Source of the DNA: Macrophomina tecta
Taxonomy: Eukaryota; Ascomycota; Dothideomycetes; Botryosphaeriales; Botryosphaeriaceae
NCBI GenBank assembly: GCA_024180945.1
Contig: JAKSGN010000041.1
Span: 1,426,001 to 1,490,000 of the forward strand
Direction: 5' to 3'
DNA: 64,000 bases
The notes beneath the pieces were generated by a model, which had not been told where the DNA came from, did no database searches, and was given only the letters and a program-made list of their open reading frames with translations. The stretch's first letter is position 1. Every line of letters begins with the position of its first letter. A program made the position numbers and the translations under genes. Positions 44,504-56,961 of this stretch are shown here, in pieces.

Positions 44504-47500
44504 AACTGGATCTGCCGGTCGAATAACTGTTGATAAACAACAATATTGCTGGTAAGGGGACAGGGCGGACGTCAAAATCTAATAATGCGAAGGAAAGAGA
44601 GCGCCATTGAAGTCGCTTTCGGTGAGAAACTGGACAAAGAGAAAGAGAAAGGCATCATCACAGCAAAACGTGCTTCTCCAATCTCTAGGGCCATCCCTCG
44701 TTTCCGTCCTTTGTGGAAACAAAAACATGCGATCATTCCATACAAACTTTCGAGCTTCCCATGGCACGGCGGGGACCGCTTTTAGCAGACACCAATGAAA
44801 AACTGCATGCAGATGACTCCTCGCACATCGCCGCACGGCCTTGACCGAAGTGTACAACCGGTCGAGTTACTAAGAAAACGGTCCTGCGGAACTCTATGGA
44901 GGGAAGGAGAAAGCGGTCGTCACGGGTTCTGTTGCGCCAAGAAAGGCTTGGCAGTGTCCGGCCGGCAGACAGAAGCCTGTACTCCCGAGATGGTGCAACA
45001 AAGAGCGGCCGGCCCGATCGCGGTACACAGAAGCCTGATACTGTGGCCTACAGATCATGCTAGCGATCATCGCCGGGCGAGTTCTGATGCAGGATTCGCA
45101 TTTGCATGTGATGCCGGCCCTCACATTCACCTACCTCTCCGGCATATCAGGACCTCGGACCTCAACCGAGCGACAGGGAAGCCCAGCCACATTCCTGCAT
45201 CACGCATAGGTTATCTCTGCGCCTTTACGAGAGCATGCTCTGAGGCATACGCAAGGATGCCACCTTACATGTCTTTTTTTTTTTTTTTTTTTTTCCTGGG
45301 CCGGGTGCATTCCGCTGGGAGCTTATCACCGAGTAAAGAACGTGCGCGCAACCCTATCGAGAAAGAGAGCTGCGAGTGCAAAGGGACGATCCGTTGCGCC
45401 TGCTGCTTTCGGCTAGCCCCCTGGTCAAGTCGCCTCATTGGCGATCTTCCGCATGCGCTCCCTGGTCGTCCATCGCCTCGCAGCGTGCAACGATCGCCGA
45501 TGAGTGGGCCAAAGGAGAATGGAAATGCCCAGCGAGTTATGGGTGCTTCAGGGACTGCCGAGCTTAAATTGAGCATCCTCCGTCCTGCCAAGCACCTTAG
45601 CCTTGATTATGGGCGTGATCATTACCTTGCTAAGCTACAGCAACGGCGCTCTGACTGTATAGCTTGCGAATGACTACCAACCCTCTTCCTTTTCGGATTT
45701 AGTGTGATGGCGTCGTTATTGCGACATATTCATCCTGTTTCATCGCTCACCAAGCTGTCGCTTTTGCCATAGTCTGGTTTTTCATGATTTCAACAGTTTC
45801 TACGGCTACTATCAACACACCCGATTAAATACCGCTCGCTCCGGGGAGAAATTTTTTCGCCTCGCTGTCCGGTTCCTTCGTCAGAAAGCTTCGCTAATGC
45901 AGATTCCACATGGCCAGATGCTCCCATCCTCGTCACCAGCGGGGCTTTCAAGGTAGGCCACACATGGACCGGAGATCGCCTATCGCATGGTTTTCGAGCC
46001 ATGTCCTGCAGATCATGCTATGCCGTGCCGCCACTCAATGCTTCAGAATACCAGTCGTTTGGCACACAGCGGCTACCTAATCTTTTGAGGCCCACAGTAT
46101 TTCTGAAATCTTCGGCTCACACAAGACTTATACAACTCCCTTTTACAATCAGTCACCCTTCTGAAGGCCCCTCTGGGCCCTTAATTCCGGTTAGGGGAAG
46201 AACCGCTGTCTTATCAACACCTTTAACGGACTTTTGATGGCATCTCTGTATCATCCCACAAACAACATACACTGTCTGTTAAAGTTGAGCTGGTTGGACA
46301 TCTCGAGCACGTTGCCATTGTCGCTCTCGCCGAGCACATCGATTATCTGACTCTTGCGAGTGTTCAAGCCGGATCAATCATGCGTGAGCTTGGAGCATCG
46401 TCCGTGGGTCTGCGACAGGACATCAGGAAAACACCAGTGCAGATGGACGATATGCACCTGTCAACCTTTTCGAATACGCCTGACTGTTATCGTGGCAATG
46501 ATCCGGCGCGATGCTCATGAAAAGGAAACATTTTCCATCCAACTGCCATATTCGGGCTTAACGCCGTTGCGATCCGCTGCCGTCATCCGGCCAATTTCTC
46601 GCGGCGCAGGAGAGAGAAACCTAGGGAAGGATCAGTGATCAGCGTAAGGTAAAGTGAGAAAAGGTACTATCACGTCACCAAGTACAAGTGACAACAGAAG
46701 ACAGTGGCGATTTGCTTCCGTCTGGCGACTATCACCCGTGATTTCATACAGGTGGGGCTCAAGTGGCCGTATCACTTTACTCTCTTTGTGTGCCCAGCAG
46801 CGCTAAGTGGCACCTGCGCCATGCACGTGAACAGCCAGGGCAGACGAGGGACGCACCCCAATGTCCGGTAACATCCCTGAGCGAACACACGCATCATGGT
46901 CACCTTATTGTTCCTTCGTGCATGAATCCTACCCTGAACGCCTTCGGTTCCGAACATATTACGACCTGAGCATCTCTATTGCCGCATGGATTTTGTACGC
47001 AGTTGAATTTGATAGACATCGCTTGTATAGTCTACTCGTGGTAATACGAAACCGGCTGACAGTTTCGCTCTTCGTAGGTCGTACAAAAAGGATGACTTAA
47101 AGCTTGTACCCGGGGTTTTCCACGAGAGGTGAGTCCACATACCCTTCCAAATGCGTCTTCTCTTCGGTTATTTTAGGCGTTCGTGGATGTTGTATTTTAA
47201 ATCACTGTCGCCAAGGTGAGGTTGACACACCAAGGTTTACCTTCTCAGATACTGTGCGGATGACCTAGTCAGAAATTGGATGTACGAGTTGACGAATGGC
47301 ATTTTGCACGACATGGCCGAATTTCAAACCACTACCATATTGCACAGAAGTGAACAGATGACGTTGAAATCCTAGCGCTGTCCAGCTTCCGACCCCGACA
47401 GCATGAGGCCAGTATGCATCGTGCTCATGACGGCTTGATAATGGCTGCCATTAAAACATCCAGTTATGTCACTAATGGGATCCTCATTCAGCAGAATCCA

Positions 47501-50087
47501 GGGTACTTTTTTGTAAGCCTCACCTCTCCCCCGCCCAGAACCCGGGAAATGTGAACTCGGCCCATGAGCTGCCGCAGAGGGTTTTGCCTGCCCCTACTGT
47601 CGTGGATGCATGGTCCATGTTGCGGATGCACGCGTTCTCTGCTTCTTACCCTACTTGCTGGTATTCCTGTAAGTGCTGTGGAGCACAACAGCGATATCAG
47701 CGCGGGTTCCAATCGGATGTGGCGCAACAAGACGATGTCGATTGTCGGGCCAAATCTGCCAAATTACGGCTCGAATAAAGAATAGGCCTTTGGGAGACAT
47801 CAAAAATTTCTCTGGAATTGTTTAGAGAGGCTGTAATTCCGTAAACTCGGAGCTTTATGAATAACTGAGTCTTCAGCTGCTGATGTGACGTTTCTTCCCT
47901 GAATGAACTTTTGCTGAAATCGGCAGTCGGTCGCTGTGCTGATTACCGAGCTCTTTGGGAAACTCAACTTAATGAATTGACGTAGTTCAAAGTCATAGGT
48001 GGTTAGTGTTTGAATTAGGACCGCTGGAAGTAACTGCGTGAGGTACGAGCAGTGGCACACACGGAGAATACGAATATACGCAGAGCCTCAGAATCCATCA
48101 ACACAAGCTCTTGTACAATATATCGAGAGGGATACGACCGTTCAGCATGTGCAGTGGCGATCGTTGGAGGCGGAAGGTCGGAAGCAGTCCGGACGCATGG
48201 CATTGGTCAGCTTTTGGGCGTCGTGTCTGCGCCTTCGCTTGCTAAAATCACACTACCACCCATGCACCTTCTCCATACAATTGGCCCCACCAAACTCTTC
48301 ATCTCCAATCATCTACCGGGCGGATATGAGATATTGCCGATGCTAAGTTGACAGGCTAACAGAATTGATAGCAACTGCCTACCGGAGCGGCAAACAAGAT
48401 ACAGGTGCCCGATCCCCGATGCCGGGGAATTTGCAGCTTCTGTAGTCGTCCTTAAGCGCCAACGTGCCGAAAATGATGTAGCCGAGCATGGAATAGTGCG
48501 CCTACTCATACTATTAATAGCCTACCTCGTCTTTTATTTGCTCCGGCATGAGCCCGGCCATTTGCACCTCCTCTACAGGTTTCAATCTACCACTGACCCG
48601 CCTTGGCATGCATCATGCAACCCATTTGCTTGCCAGTATGCAGTTCCTGTACACCTGCCTATCTTATATAAATGGAAAATCTCTTTTGATACGCATCAAG
48701 GAGATGAGCAACTACGATGACGTGGGCAAGCCCCAGCAATCGGAGCATCGGATGAGCTGTCGACTTGCAAGCAAATGAGACAGCGGGGACGGGCACCAAC
48801 GACCTACCTCACTGGGGTCTTTGAATAGCATAGATATCGAAGAGAAGGTGGCAATGGCATCCGTATGAAGTAGTTTGTGGCCATGGCTTGTGGGCAACTG
48901 ATGGCCCATTTCCTCAATCATGTCTGCTTCCTCAGACTTCATCCACACCAACACCGTTCACAACGATGCGCCAAAGTGAAATGGCATGCTCACTGTGCTG
49001 CATCCCTATCTTCCCACCTGGTCCCTCATGTGCAAGCTCGTTCACAGGCCTGCTTTTCCGGCCTTGACATTTGGGTCTGTTAACCGCCGAAATGACATAC
49101 TCAGCTGAGCCCGATAGATACAGCATTGCAACAGACGTGAGTTCCAACATTTTCAGAAACTATACCATCATGGCAGTCCTCATCCGGGTTTGCTGTTCTG
49201 ACCAGTCGAAACTGTGACGTTATTTCTTTCATGGGCCCTTGCGGCCGAGACCCTTCCCGACTGGAAGGATAGTCAAAACCGGACACTAGATACGTGCGGA
49301 TCCTCGGAACGTAGATGCATGTAGTGTCATTCGGACTCGCGTATGCATGCTATGGAACGCGGAAAGCGGAAGGACGTCGAGCAGTAAACAGCTACCTCTT
49401 CCCTGAAGATTGGGGCTATCAGTCACTCCCTTCCATTCTGCAGGATTTTGCGCATCCCAGGGTCCGATGCGCAGTTGAGCATACTGCTGATACGGCTCTA
49501 CCAGATGAGGAAGCTTTCCCGCCATTTCACCACTTCGACCTCCACCGCACCGTGTTCTATGTTCGGCTTTAGCTCATCGTTACCACACTTGGCGCTTTTA
49601 CGACGCGCCTCATTTTGCTCGTACTCCGCCGTACGTTCCACGTTGTGTTCGCTTATCAACAGCCACTTGCCACTCCACCGTTTAGCGCCAAATGATACCT
49701 GGGCAGCCATATCCTTGAACCGTTGCTATAAAGCTGTTCTCCCACGTGTCTGTATGAGCACGATCACTAGAACCAGGGTTCTCAAGCCAGAGTTCTCCGC
49801 TCAGTTGATTTCAAGATTCTTTTTTCCTTCCCAGCAAAGGCACGGGACCCAGCGTTGCTTGCCAAAACACCCGCCTTTGAGACAGCATTGGTTCTTTCAG
49901 TTCGCCCACCAGTCAGTGCGGCACTTCAGCTTGGCCGAGGTTTCCAAAAGGTCCCAAATATTTTCCCATTAGAAGAAGCGGTGAGTCAGATCCTACAAAA
50001 TGCACTGTAAGCTTGGAGTTGACAGCTTGACGTTGTCCCAGGCACAGTCATCCCCCATAGAAGATCGGTTCAGTAGCACTTTGCCTA
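44504..50087. other. 5.6 kb gene-poor region
   Basis: No convincing gene on either strand. The longest frame (44795-45673 plus) runs through a T21 tract (45274-45294) that encodes polyphenylalanine and has no domain. A frame at 48052-48351 plus contains AVAIVGGG, reminiscent of a dinucleotide-binding loop, and about 60 further residues with no match. An open stretch without a start near 46280-46520 (VAIVALAEHIDYL) also shows no family. The right end is the promoter of the TmpA-like gene. No terminal repeats or transposase signatures were seen. Confidence 0.4.
45274..45294. repeat. T21 mononucleotide tract
   Basis: Run of 21 thymines inside the gene-poor region. Confidence 0.95.
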
Positions 50088-51695
50088 ATGAATTCGTCGG
50101 AAGCGGCGGCCGAGAAGGGGAATGATGCCATGTCCCCAGGGCTGCCTGACCTAGAAGTTGCCAAGGCGGTGGTAGCAGCGAATCCCGAGCTCCTTCCCGA
50201 TTCTGAGCATGAGCCCAAAGACTTGGCTGTCTCCGGCGACAGCGTCAGCGTCTCCTCTTCAGTCAAGGACAGCAAAGAGAAAGAAATCAGCCGCGGTTCA
50301 ACCACATCGCCCAGCGTCTTTTCCAGGAAGTCCTACGATTCTCCCAAGCTCCTCAAACTCCCACCGCAGAAAGGCCATCCTCTGTATCGAGCCTTCCGAT
50401 GGCAGTTCTTCTCCGTCTACCGGAAGATCTACACGGTAGTCTTCCTCCTTAACCTGCTCTGGGGCGTCGTCGGCTTCTCCTTTGGCGACTTCGGCTCCGA
50501 CGTCTACGCCTCCGGCAAGCTCGCATCGGACTCGGTGGCCACCGCCGTCGCCGTAAACGTGATGGTCTCCATCGCCGTCCGCAACGAGCACGTCATAAAT
50601 GTGCTCTTCGCAACGAGCATCGCCGTCCCGCACTCGTTCCCGCTCTGGTTCCGCCGCTCCTGCGCCATGATATACAGCTATGGCGGCTTCCACAGCGGCT
50701 GCGCCACGGCCTCTGCAGTCTGGTACGCAGTCTACACGGGTATTGTGATTCGCGAATACACCAGCGGGCGACAACCGTCCCCCGTCTTCGTGGTCCTCGC
50801 CTCCATTCTGCTCGCGCTCCTGATCGGCATCATCGTGCTAGCGTTGCCCAACCTCCGCCAAAAGTACCACGACTACTTCGAAGGCGTGCACCGCTTTGCC
50901 GGCTGGACCGTCCTCGCCATCTTCTGGGCCCAACTCGCCACCTCCGCCGTCCTCAGCGCGCGCACCACTTCCACCCCCACGCCTGCGGGCATCATCCTCC
51001 TCACCTCCCCGGCCTTCTGGTTCCTCCTCACCGCGACCCTCCTCGTCATCTACCCCTGGGCGCGTCTGCGCCTGTGCCCCGTCACCGCAGAGCCGCTCTC
51101 CGCGCACGCCATCCGGCTGCACTTCTTCACCCACCGCCCCGCCCTCTGCAGCGCAATCCGTGTGTCGGACCGCCCGCTCATCGAGAACCACGCCTTCGCA
51201 ACGATCCCACGGTCGGACGGCCGCGAAGGCTTCTCGCTCGTCGTGTCGGCGGCAGGCGACTGGACGCGGCGCGTGATCGCGGCGCCGCCGCGCGCGCTGT
51301 GGGTGCGCAGCGGGCCGGCGCAGGGCATGGCGGCCGTGGCCAAGTTGTTCTCGCCCGTCGTTATGGTTGCAACGGGCAGCGGCATCGGGCCTTGCCTTGG
51401 GTTCTTCGTTGGCGCACCTGAGCACGACGTGCGGATTATTTGGAGCACACGTAATCCGGAGCGCACGTATGGCGCGGGCGTCGTAGCGGCCGTCAGAAAG
51501 GCGGACCCGAGGGCGTGTATTGTGGATACGGATCGCGTGGGCAGGCAGGACTTGCCGGCGCTGGCGTACAGCGTGTACAAGGAGAGCGGCGCGGAGGGGG
51601 TGGTGATTATTTCGAATAAGAGGGTCGTCGATTGGGTCGTGTTTGAGCTGGAGAGCAGGGGCGTGCCGGCGTACGGGCCAGTGTTCGATTCATGA
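50088..51695 (+). CDS. ferric-reductase-like membrane oxidoreductase, TmpA-like
   Basis: Single exon, 535 aa. Residues 1-100 are hydrophilic and Ser-rich, cytosolic. About six membrane segments follow (residues 115-330), with histidines in RNEHVINVL, VPHSFPLW, GGFHSGC and GVHRFAGW that could bind haem, as in ferric-reductase-like domains. The C-terminal ~200 residues resemble an FAD/NAD(P)-binding reductase module: FSLVVSAAGDWTRRV, then MVATGSGIGPCLGFF, the nucleotide-binding GxGxGxxP-type loop, VRIIWSTRNPERTYG and GVVIISNKRVVDW. The layout matches, from memory, the Aspergillus TmpA family (related to the C-terminal part of TmpL and NPS12-type proteins), which affects conidiation signalling and redox balance. 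Whether this protein reduces iron, oxygen or a signalling molecule is not shown. It stands alone, without an iron-uptake cluster around it. Confidence 0.82.
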   Translation: MNSSEAAAEKGNDAMSPGLPDLEVAKAVVAANPELLPDSEHEPKDLAVSGDSVSVSSSVKDSKEKEISRGSTTSPSVFSRKSYDSPKLLKLPPQKGHPLYRAFRWQFFSVYRKIYTVVFLLNLLWGVVGFSFGDFGSDVYASGKLASDSVATAVAVNVMVSIAVRNEHVINVLFATSIAVPHSFPLWFRRSCAMIYSYGGFHSGCATASAVWYAVYTGIVIREYTSGRQPSPVFVVLASILLALLIGIIVLALPNLRQKYHDYFEGVHRFAGWTVLAIFWAQLATSAVLSARTTSTPTPAGIILLTSPAFWFLLTATLLVIYPWARLRLCPVTAEPLSAHAIRLHFFTHRPALCSAIRVSDRPLIENHAFATIPRSDGREGFSLVVSAAGDWTRRVIAAPPRALWVRSGPAQGMAAVAKLFSPVVMVATGSGIGPCLGFFVGAPEHDVRIIWSTRNPERTYGAGVVAAVRKADPRACIVDTDRVGRQDLPALAYSVYKESGAEGVVIISNKRVVDWVVFELESRGVPAYGPVFDS

Positions 51696-54246
51696 AGGGT
51701 GTGCGTCTGTGTTGTGTTACATCGTCATTGGGCTTGCTAGTGTTTGCGGAGGCGCCAGAAGTGTTGGAGTGAGTGTTTGATGTGTCATGAGGAGCGGCAG
51801 TGCAAGAAGAAGGACGGCTGTAGATGGCTGCCCCGGGGGGTCTCTGGGTTGGTGAAGCTCTTCTCATTCTTTCTGTTTGCTCCTTGCTCTTTTCCCGCAT
51901 CGCTTATTTTGCCATTTTTCTTTTTTCGTTGTTGTACCAACTGGAGAGACTTCCGCATCGCGCGAGAAATCAGCGTTTCCGACCTTCTTTGTTGAGGCCA
52001 CCCACGAGAACGCCGCCGACGACATACATCCCGCTCTTTTAAGTCTCGCTTGGGGTTGTGCGGGACCGCTGGATCGGTTCAGCGATGCGCGGCCTCCATT
52101 TTTGTGCTCAGAGCATGACAAAGCGTGGTGGTTGCCAGGGGTGAATCCGGAGAGATGATAGAGGGCATATCGCTGGTATAGACTAAGTGCATACATCCTT
52201 AGAGTGTTGTCAATATCATTCGTTTGGTCCTCATGTCTAGAGCACGGAGCGCAAGATGTGCAATTAAATCATGACTAACTTGCGTGCGCACGTGTACTTA
52301 GTCTGAGCGACGGCTGGTTGTCAGGCACGCGCTGGCACGATTTGTTGTACGTATCGCAACTCGATCATGACATTTGTGATGTGGCACAAGACTTGGTCAG
52401 CATCACCGACGAGGTCGGCCTCAAAACGACAGGGGTGTCTTTATTTAGGCTCATGTAAATGAACAAGCGGCACTTGGAGGGCGGGAAGCACAGGCTTTGC
52501 GTTCCGAACGGCTGGGAATAAAAGTTAAGGTTGACGTGGAATGAGCGAGTAACGGTAACGACTCATTTCTACCTTTGTTGTGCTTCGCAACATCATTTAC
52601 TCGCGAGTCGTTCCCTCGGATAGATGGGCAACGTAAGGCATCCGCTTTGTGCGAATGCGCCTTGGGGCTGGTTGCAAGGCCTCTCGTCGGCTCTTCATCA
52701 GGGTTCCGGGCGATGCTTTTTCCCCTCGCAGTAGCCATCGAGATCGACAACTGGCTGACAGGGCGACTCCGAGGCCTAGAAACTGCGTTTTGCTATTCGG
52801 GCACGAGGGGGCGGGGTATTTGTTTGGGGATTTGGAAGTTCTTGCTCGAGTGGTGAGGAGAGGCGTGTCGGGCGACGAAGGTGTCAGCAGCAGTTCCGGT
52901 GTGCGGGAATGGCCGACGAGCGTTTCATTGGACGTTTTAGGCAGTTTTTCGCGTGGCTGAAGTGCTTGGAGTTTGGCGCTGTGGTTTGAAATCCTGGAGG
53001 TAGGGCTAATTTCTCATGATAGCTGCGCGGAGATGGGGGTGGATGGCGCCTTTCAGCCCATGTGGCGCAGACACATGCCACGAGGCGCGGAGAGCACCGA
53101 GTGGGATACGGGAAACGTACGATGATTGATGACAAAAACACTCGAGGCGGTAGGCTACAGCAGGATATAGGCGGCATGTTCACGGCAGCAGTTGCCCTTC
53201 GGATGGGTGTATGCCCTCTGTGAGACACGAGCCCGAAAGAGTCTTCTGGCAGACGCCATGGTTTCGCCTTGTGCTCACTGACTGCTCCAGGATATCGTCA
53301 TTGCACGATTCGGCCGAGTTGGCCTGATGAGTGATACTCCGCCGGGAGCTGTAATCACCTCGAGACACCTGTCCGGATTTGCGGATTCGCAGGCGGATCG
53401 GCAGGCGAAACGGCACTGCCATCGTCGAAGAGCGGACAGCAGCGGGATGAAGCTCTTCAGCCAGAGCCAACATCAGCCGAAAGGAAGGCGTGCAGCAGGG
53501 CAGGGCGCGCGGGCGTGGATAGGGCAGGCAGCGCTGCAGCGGGATGCAGCATGTGGCCAGCTCAGCTGCAGCGCTATCGCGACGCGGCGATGGATGGGGC
53601 GGCTTGGCGACGGGCGGATCTGTTGAAGCAGCCGCGTCGGTGTCGGGCCTTCTGGCGAGCTGGTGTTGGAGCAGCGTGGGAGGAGCAGGCGGCGGGCGTA
53701 TGGCGGGGTGCGGATGGTTGGCTGCTCGGGCGGGCGGTGGCCCGGGAGCAGCCAGGGTCTGCAGCGCCGCTGCTCGCTTGCCGTGCGAGAAATGGGTTTA
53801 TTCCAAATCACCACCACAAGACACGCTCCCTAGCGCTTCGACTCAGAGCGCCCAGCGGCCCTCCGATCTCCCGCAACGCCTGCCTGCCCCTCTGTTTACC
53901 ATCTCGTTTCATGCTGTCCGTGCTGTCTATTTGTCATTCCGCTCCTGCTTGTCCGTCATGGGCTCCGTCCGCACCTCCGCAATTGGCCCAGCATCCATGC
54001 CCTCGTTCTCCGCCCGCTTAATCTCTGCACTACTATATCGCAAGCATGCTCGCGCAGCTGCAAGATTCCGCCCCCAACGCCTCTGAGTCTGCCCGAGAGC
54101 CCATTCCGAGTTCCGCCCTGGCGCGGCATTATACATACATAACGATCCCTCGGGTCCTCGTCACCTTCCGGATACATAAGTGCTCCTTTGAAATCTGCGT
54201 TCAACCACAGCTCCATATTTTTTTTTTCTTCACGCTTGCTACCGCC
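51696..54246. other. intergenic, nothing recognised
   Basis: About 2.5 kb. The longest frame (53544-54086 plus, 180 codons) is GC-rich and without domain. Sequence at 53.8-54.2 kb is pyrimidine-rich and could be the 5' leader of the small gene starting at 54247, with a T-rich run just before its ATG. Confidence 0.4.
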
Positions 54247-54941
54247 ATGCCTACTCCGTCTGCATCCATCCAGACCATGCCTCAGGCTTCCTCGCCCTCC
54301 CGGTCTTCTTCATATCACCCCTACCTGGAGCCGACACGCGCTTCCTCCATCGAATCTTGGAATCTGTCTGTTCCCGGCCGCTCCATCCAGGCTCATGCCC
54401 AACGCCAGCAGCCATCCGTATCTGATCCAGCCATACTGGCTTACCTGCAGGTGAAGATGGCTTTGCTTCGGCAGAAGACCGGTTCCTAAACTCGGAATAT
54501 GCAAACCGACAAGAAAAAGCAAGCAAGGCTACCGAGTTGGGGTTTCCTGGTCCTCGGCTCCTCCAAGGGTCTAGATCGACGTCACCTACACTTTCGAAGC
54601 GCAGGCGAGACGTCTTGTCCATGCTTAATTCTCTCAACAACATTCAGAGCCGTACCTGTCGATCAATACCTTATCCCCTTCGGACTTTCCGCTCCGCTTC
54701 CTCCTGCTTCGCTTGCCCTTTCTGGGGGCCTGGTCGTCTCAAGTTGCGTTTCGACAACCGCATGCGGCCTTGCCTGCTTTCGAGGGATGCTGCCGCAGCG
54801 GGGCCCGAACCAACCGAACTTCTTCCTTGTCCGACGCCGGTTGCACCGCGAATTATGACGCCTGTTGAGACGGCCTCGTGGCATGATGATGGATCTGAGG
54901 AGTTCATGTCTTGGCATCTTTACTGCTCTGAATTATGTTAA
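54247..54941 (+). CDS. candidate small gene in two reading frames, structure unresolved
   Basis: An ATG at 54247 opens MPTPSASIQTMPQASS and an 80-codon Ser/Pro-rich frame that stops at 54489. From about 54440 a second frame becomes open and looks more protein-like: GFASAEDRFLNSEYANRQ, EKASKATELGFPGPRLL, then TLSKRRRDVLSMLNSLNN, a basic patch followed by a short amphipathic helix; it runs to the stop at 54941. Either an intron with unusual sites or a frameshift joins the two parts. I could not find a GT/AG pair that links them with a normal intron length. No family recognised; no signal peptide in the first frame. Confidence 0.3.
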
Positions 54942-55513
54942 AATCCGGAACTGTGGGCGGGCTTGGTTCAGGTGTGAGGCTGGGTCGACTCATGCAGACC
55001 CGATTGTATTCGTGTGTAAGGAGATGTCATAGAGCGTGGGTCTTCAGGCGTTTTGAGTATTTGCCATTAAAGGGCAAGGTTTTCCATGGGCGGAAATTTG
55101 TCATAAAACCGAAGAATGATGGATGAAAAGTCTCACCCAGCATTTGAGTGATCATCGGTCTGTCATGCTTCCGGCCTTGATGTATGCCGACTGTTCATCC
55201 GCATGGCGTTCCGGGCTTAGAATAGAACACGACGCTTTTCCGGAACTAAGCGGGCTGGCTTTGACAAGATCGAAGAGATGGGCAGAATTAAACTCATCGG
55301 CCCCTGTCAGCATAAGCAGGCGTAGATCAGGTACCCGCGGTAGCATCCATCCGAGCATTAGGCTTGCAGGTCGGGCGTGTTGGACGATGTCGCACGTGAC
55401 CTGAAGATAAACGCCAAGCCGCGATCCAAAGTTTCCCGAGCTCACAGACAATCCAACCGCGGACTCTCGGTGGTCCACCACTGCTTCAACCTCCGCAACA
55501 CCACTCCCGCCCA
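54942..55513. other. intergenic region
   Basis: Upstream region of the bL27m gene; only short frames, nothing recognised. Confidence 0.5.
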
Positions 55514-56430
55514 ATGCTCCGACCACGCGCCCAAGCGCCCATTCGGGCTGCTCTGGCCGCGTCGCGGGTGGCGCACGCCTCGACCTCGCCCGCCGCTTCC
55601 CTCAATGTCCTCGACATCCTCCGCGCCTCGCTCGCCGCCTCGTCCTCGTCGCCGACTCTGGCTTTCGTCCGTCACGCCACGCATCAGGCGCAAGGGCGCG
55701 CAAACGGTCCCAAGAACGGTCCCGGAAAGCGGTTGGGGGCCAAGAAGACCGGCGGTACGCAGTTCTCTCAATTCCCCAGCCCTGCGCCATGTGCCTCAAC
55801 ATCACAATCCATCCGGAAATAATTCAATTGCTCCATGCCTTTGTTGCTGACGTTCCTCTTCACACCCTTCCAGAACAATACGTCGTCCCCGGTAACATCA
55901 TCTTCCGCCAGCGCGGCACGCAATGGTACCCCGGCGAGAACTGCGCCATGGGCCGCGACCACACCATCCACGCGACGGCCGCCGGCTATGTCAAGTACTA
56001 CAAGGACCCGGCCCAACACCCCAAGCGCCGCTACATCGGCGTCGTCTTCGACCGCACCCAGACGCTGCCCACCCCGCCGCACGCAGCACGCAGGAGACGG
56101 CTCGGCATGCTTGCCGTTTCGAGGAGCGAGGTGGCTGCGGAGGAGAGCGGCGATTTGGTGCCCAAGGTGTCGCCGCACAATGTTGACGTCAAGCAGGTGC
56201 CGGCGCGGAAGAAGAAGAATATTCCGGAGAAGAACTTGATGTTGCGGCCGGGCTACATGTATAGGGAGGCCAATTGGGAGATTGGTAGGATTGCGGAGAG
56301 GGCTGGTGTTGAGGACAAGGTCAGCAAGTTTACGCCGGGTGATCGTTTCAAGGCGTGGCGGAAGGCTTCGGCGAGGAAGGCGAAGAATGCGGAGAGGAGA
56401 GGTATGCGTAGCAGGAAGGGCAAGAAATAA
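55514..56430 (+). CDS. mrpl27: mitochondrial large-subunit ribosomal protein bL27m
   Basis: Exons 55514-55754 and 55874-56430; the 119-base intron has a GTACGC donor and TTCCAG acceptor and keeps the frame, giving 265 aa. Residues 1 to about 50 are Ala/Arg/Ser-rich without acidic residues, a mitochondrial presequence. The bL27 core begins [26 protein letters not shown] and, across the splice, [17 protein letters not shown], then [15 protein letters not shown], the strongly conserved bL27 beta-barrel. The remaining ~150 residues are a fungal mitochondrial extension, basic, ending in [11 protein letters not shown]. The protein binds near the peptidyl-transferase centre and helps place the P-site tRNA in mitoribosomes. 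The yeast orthologue is MRP7. Confidence 0.95.
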
Positions 56431-56961
56431 GTGTGATTGCAGAAGGTAGCGAGGTCGTAGGGAAGAGTACAATGAGCGTACATCGACGGCTTAAGCACCA
56501 GTGGTAGTGGGGCTCAGACACATTCTGACTTCCGCGGAAGGAGGTCTGGGTTGGATGTTTATCATGTAAAACAGGGAACAAGTGTACAGGATAATCAGGA
56601 ATGAAATTCGAGTTGAGAGCAGTTCATGAGAATGTGTTAAATCCAAGTGTTATGCTGTACTAAAAACAATCCAGCGTAATGCTCGTGGCCCCCACACTCG
56701 GAGCTGACCCGACGAGCGGGGTCTCGATCTTCACCTCCGCGTCAATGCCGATGACGATTCAGTCGACACCGCCTGCCCCGCGCCCCTCCGCAACACCTCA
56801 CCACAAGTTCCGTGCGAAACCAACCATTCCTGCAACCGCTTTCGACCTCCACAACGCTCGTGCGCCCTCTATCCTGTGCCCGAGCGACGCCAACCACGTT
56901 CCCTTACTCCCCCAAGTAGAACCGACACCTGCAGAAAGACAGAGGAAGAACAACGACAGCC
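56431..56961. other. intergenic region
   Basis: 3' end of bL27m and promoter of the E2 gene. Nothing else recognised. Confidence 0.5.

Noticed and set aside
44795..45673. 292-codon plus-strand frame
   Set aside because: It runs through a T21 tract giving a polyphenylalanine block and shows no domain, compositional bias of a real protein or splice structure.
46275..46519. Open stretch without ATG containing VAIVALAEHIDYL
   Set aside because: No start, no family resemblance and no partner exons; probably chance in a gene-poor region.
48052..48351. Possible FAD/NAD-binding protein fragment (AVAIVGGG)
   Set aside because: The glycine motif alone is too short; the remaining residues do not follow a dinucleotide-binding fold and no other exon was found.
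49448..49972. 174-codon plus-strand frame upstream of the TmpA-like gene
   Set aside because: Composition resembles random translation (many Ser, Arg, Phe, His), no domain or signal.
53544..54086. 180-codon plus-strand frame
   Set aside because: Low-complexity GC-rich sequence with competing frames in all phases; no conserved-looking segment.
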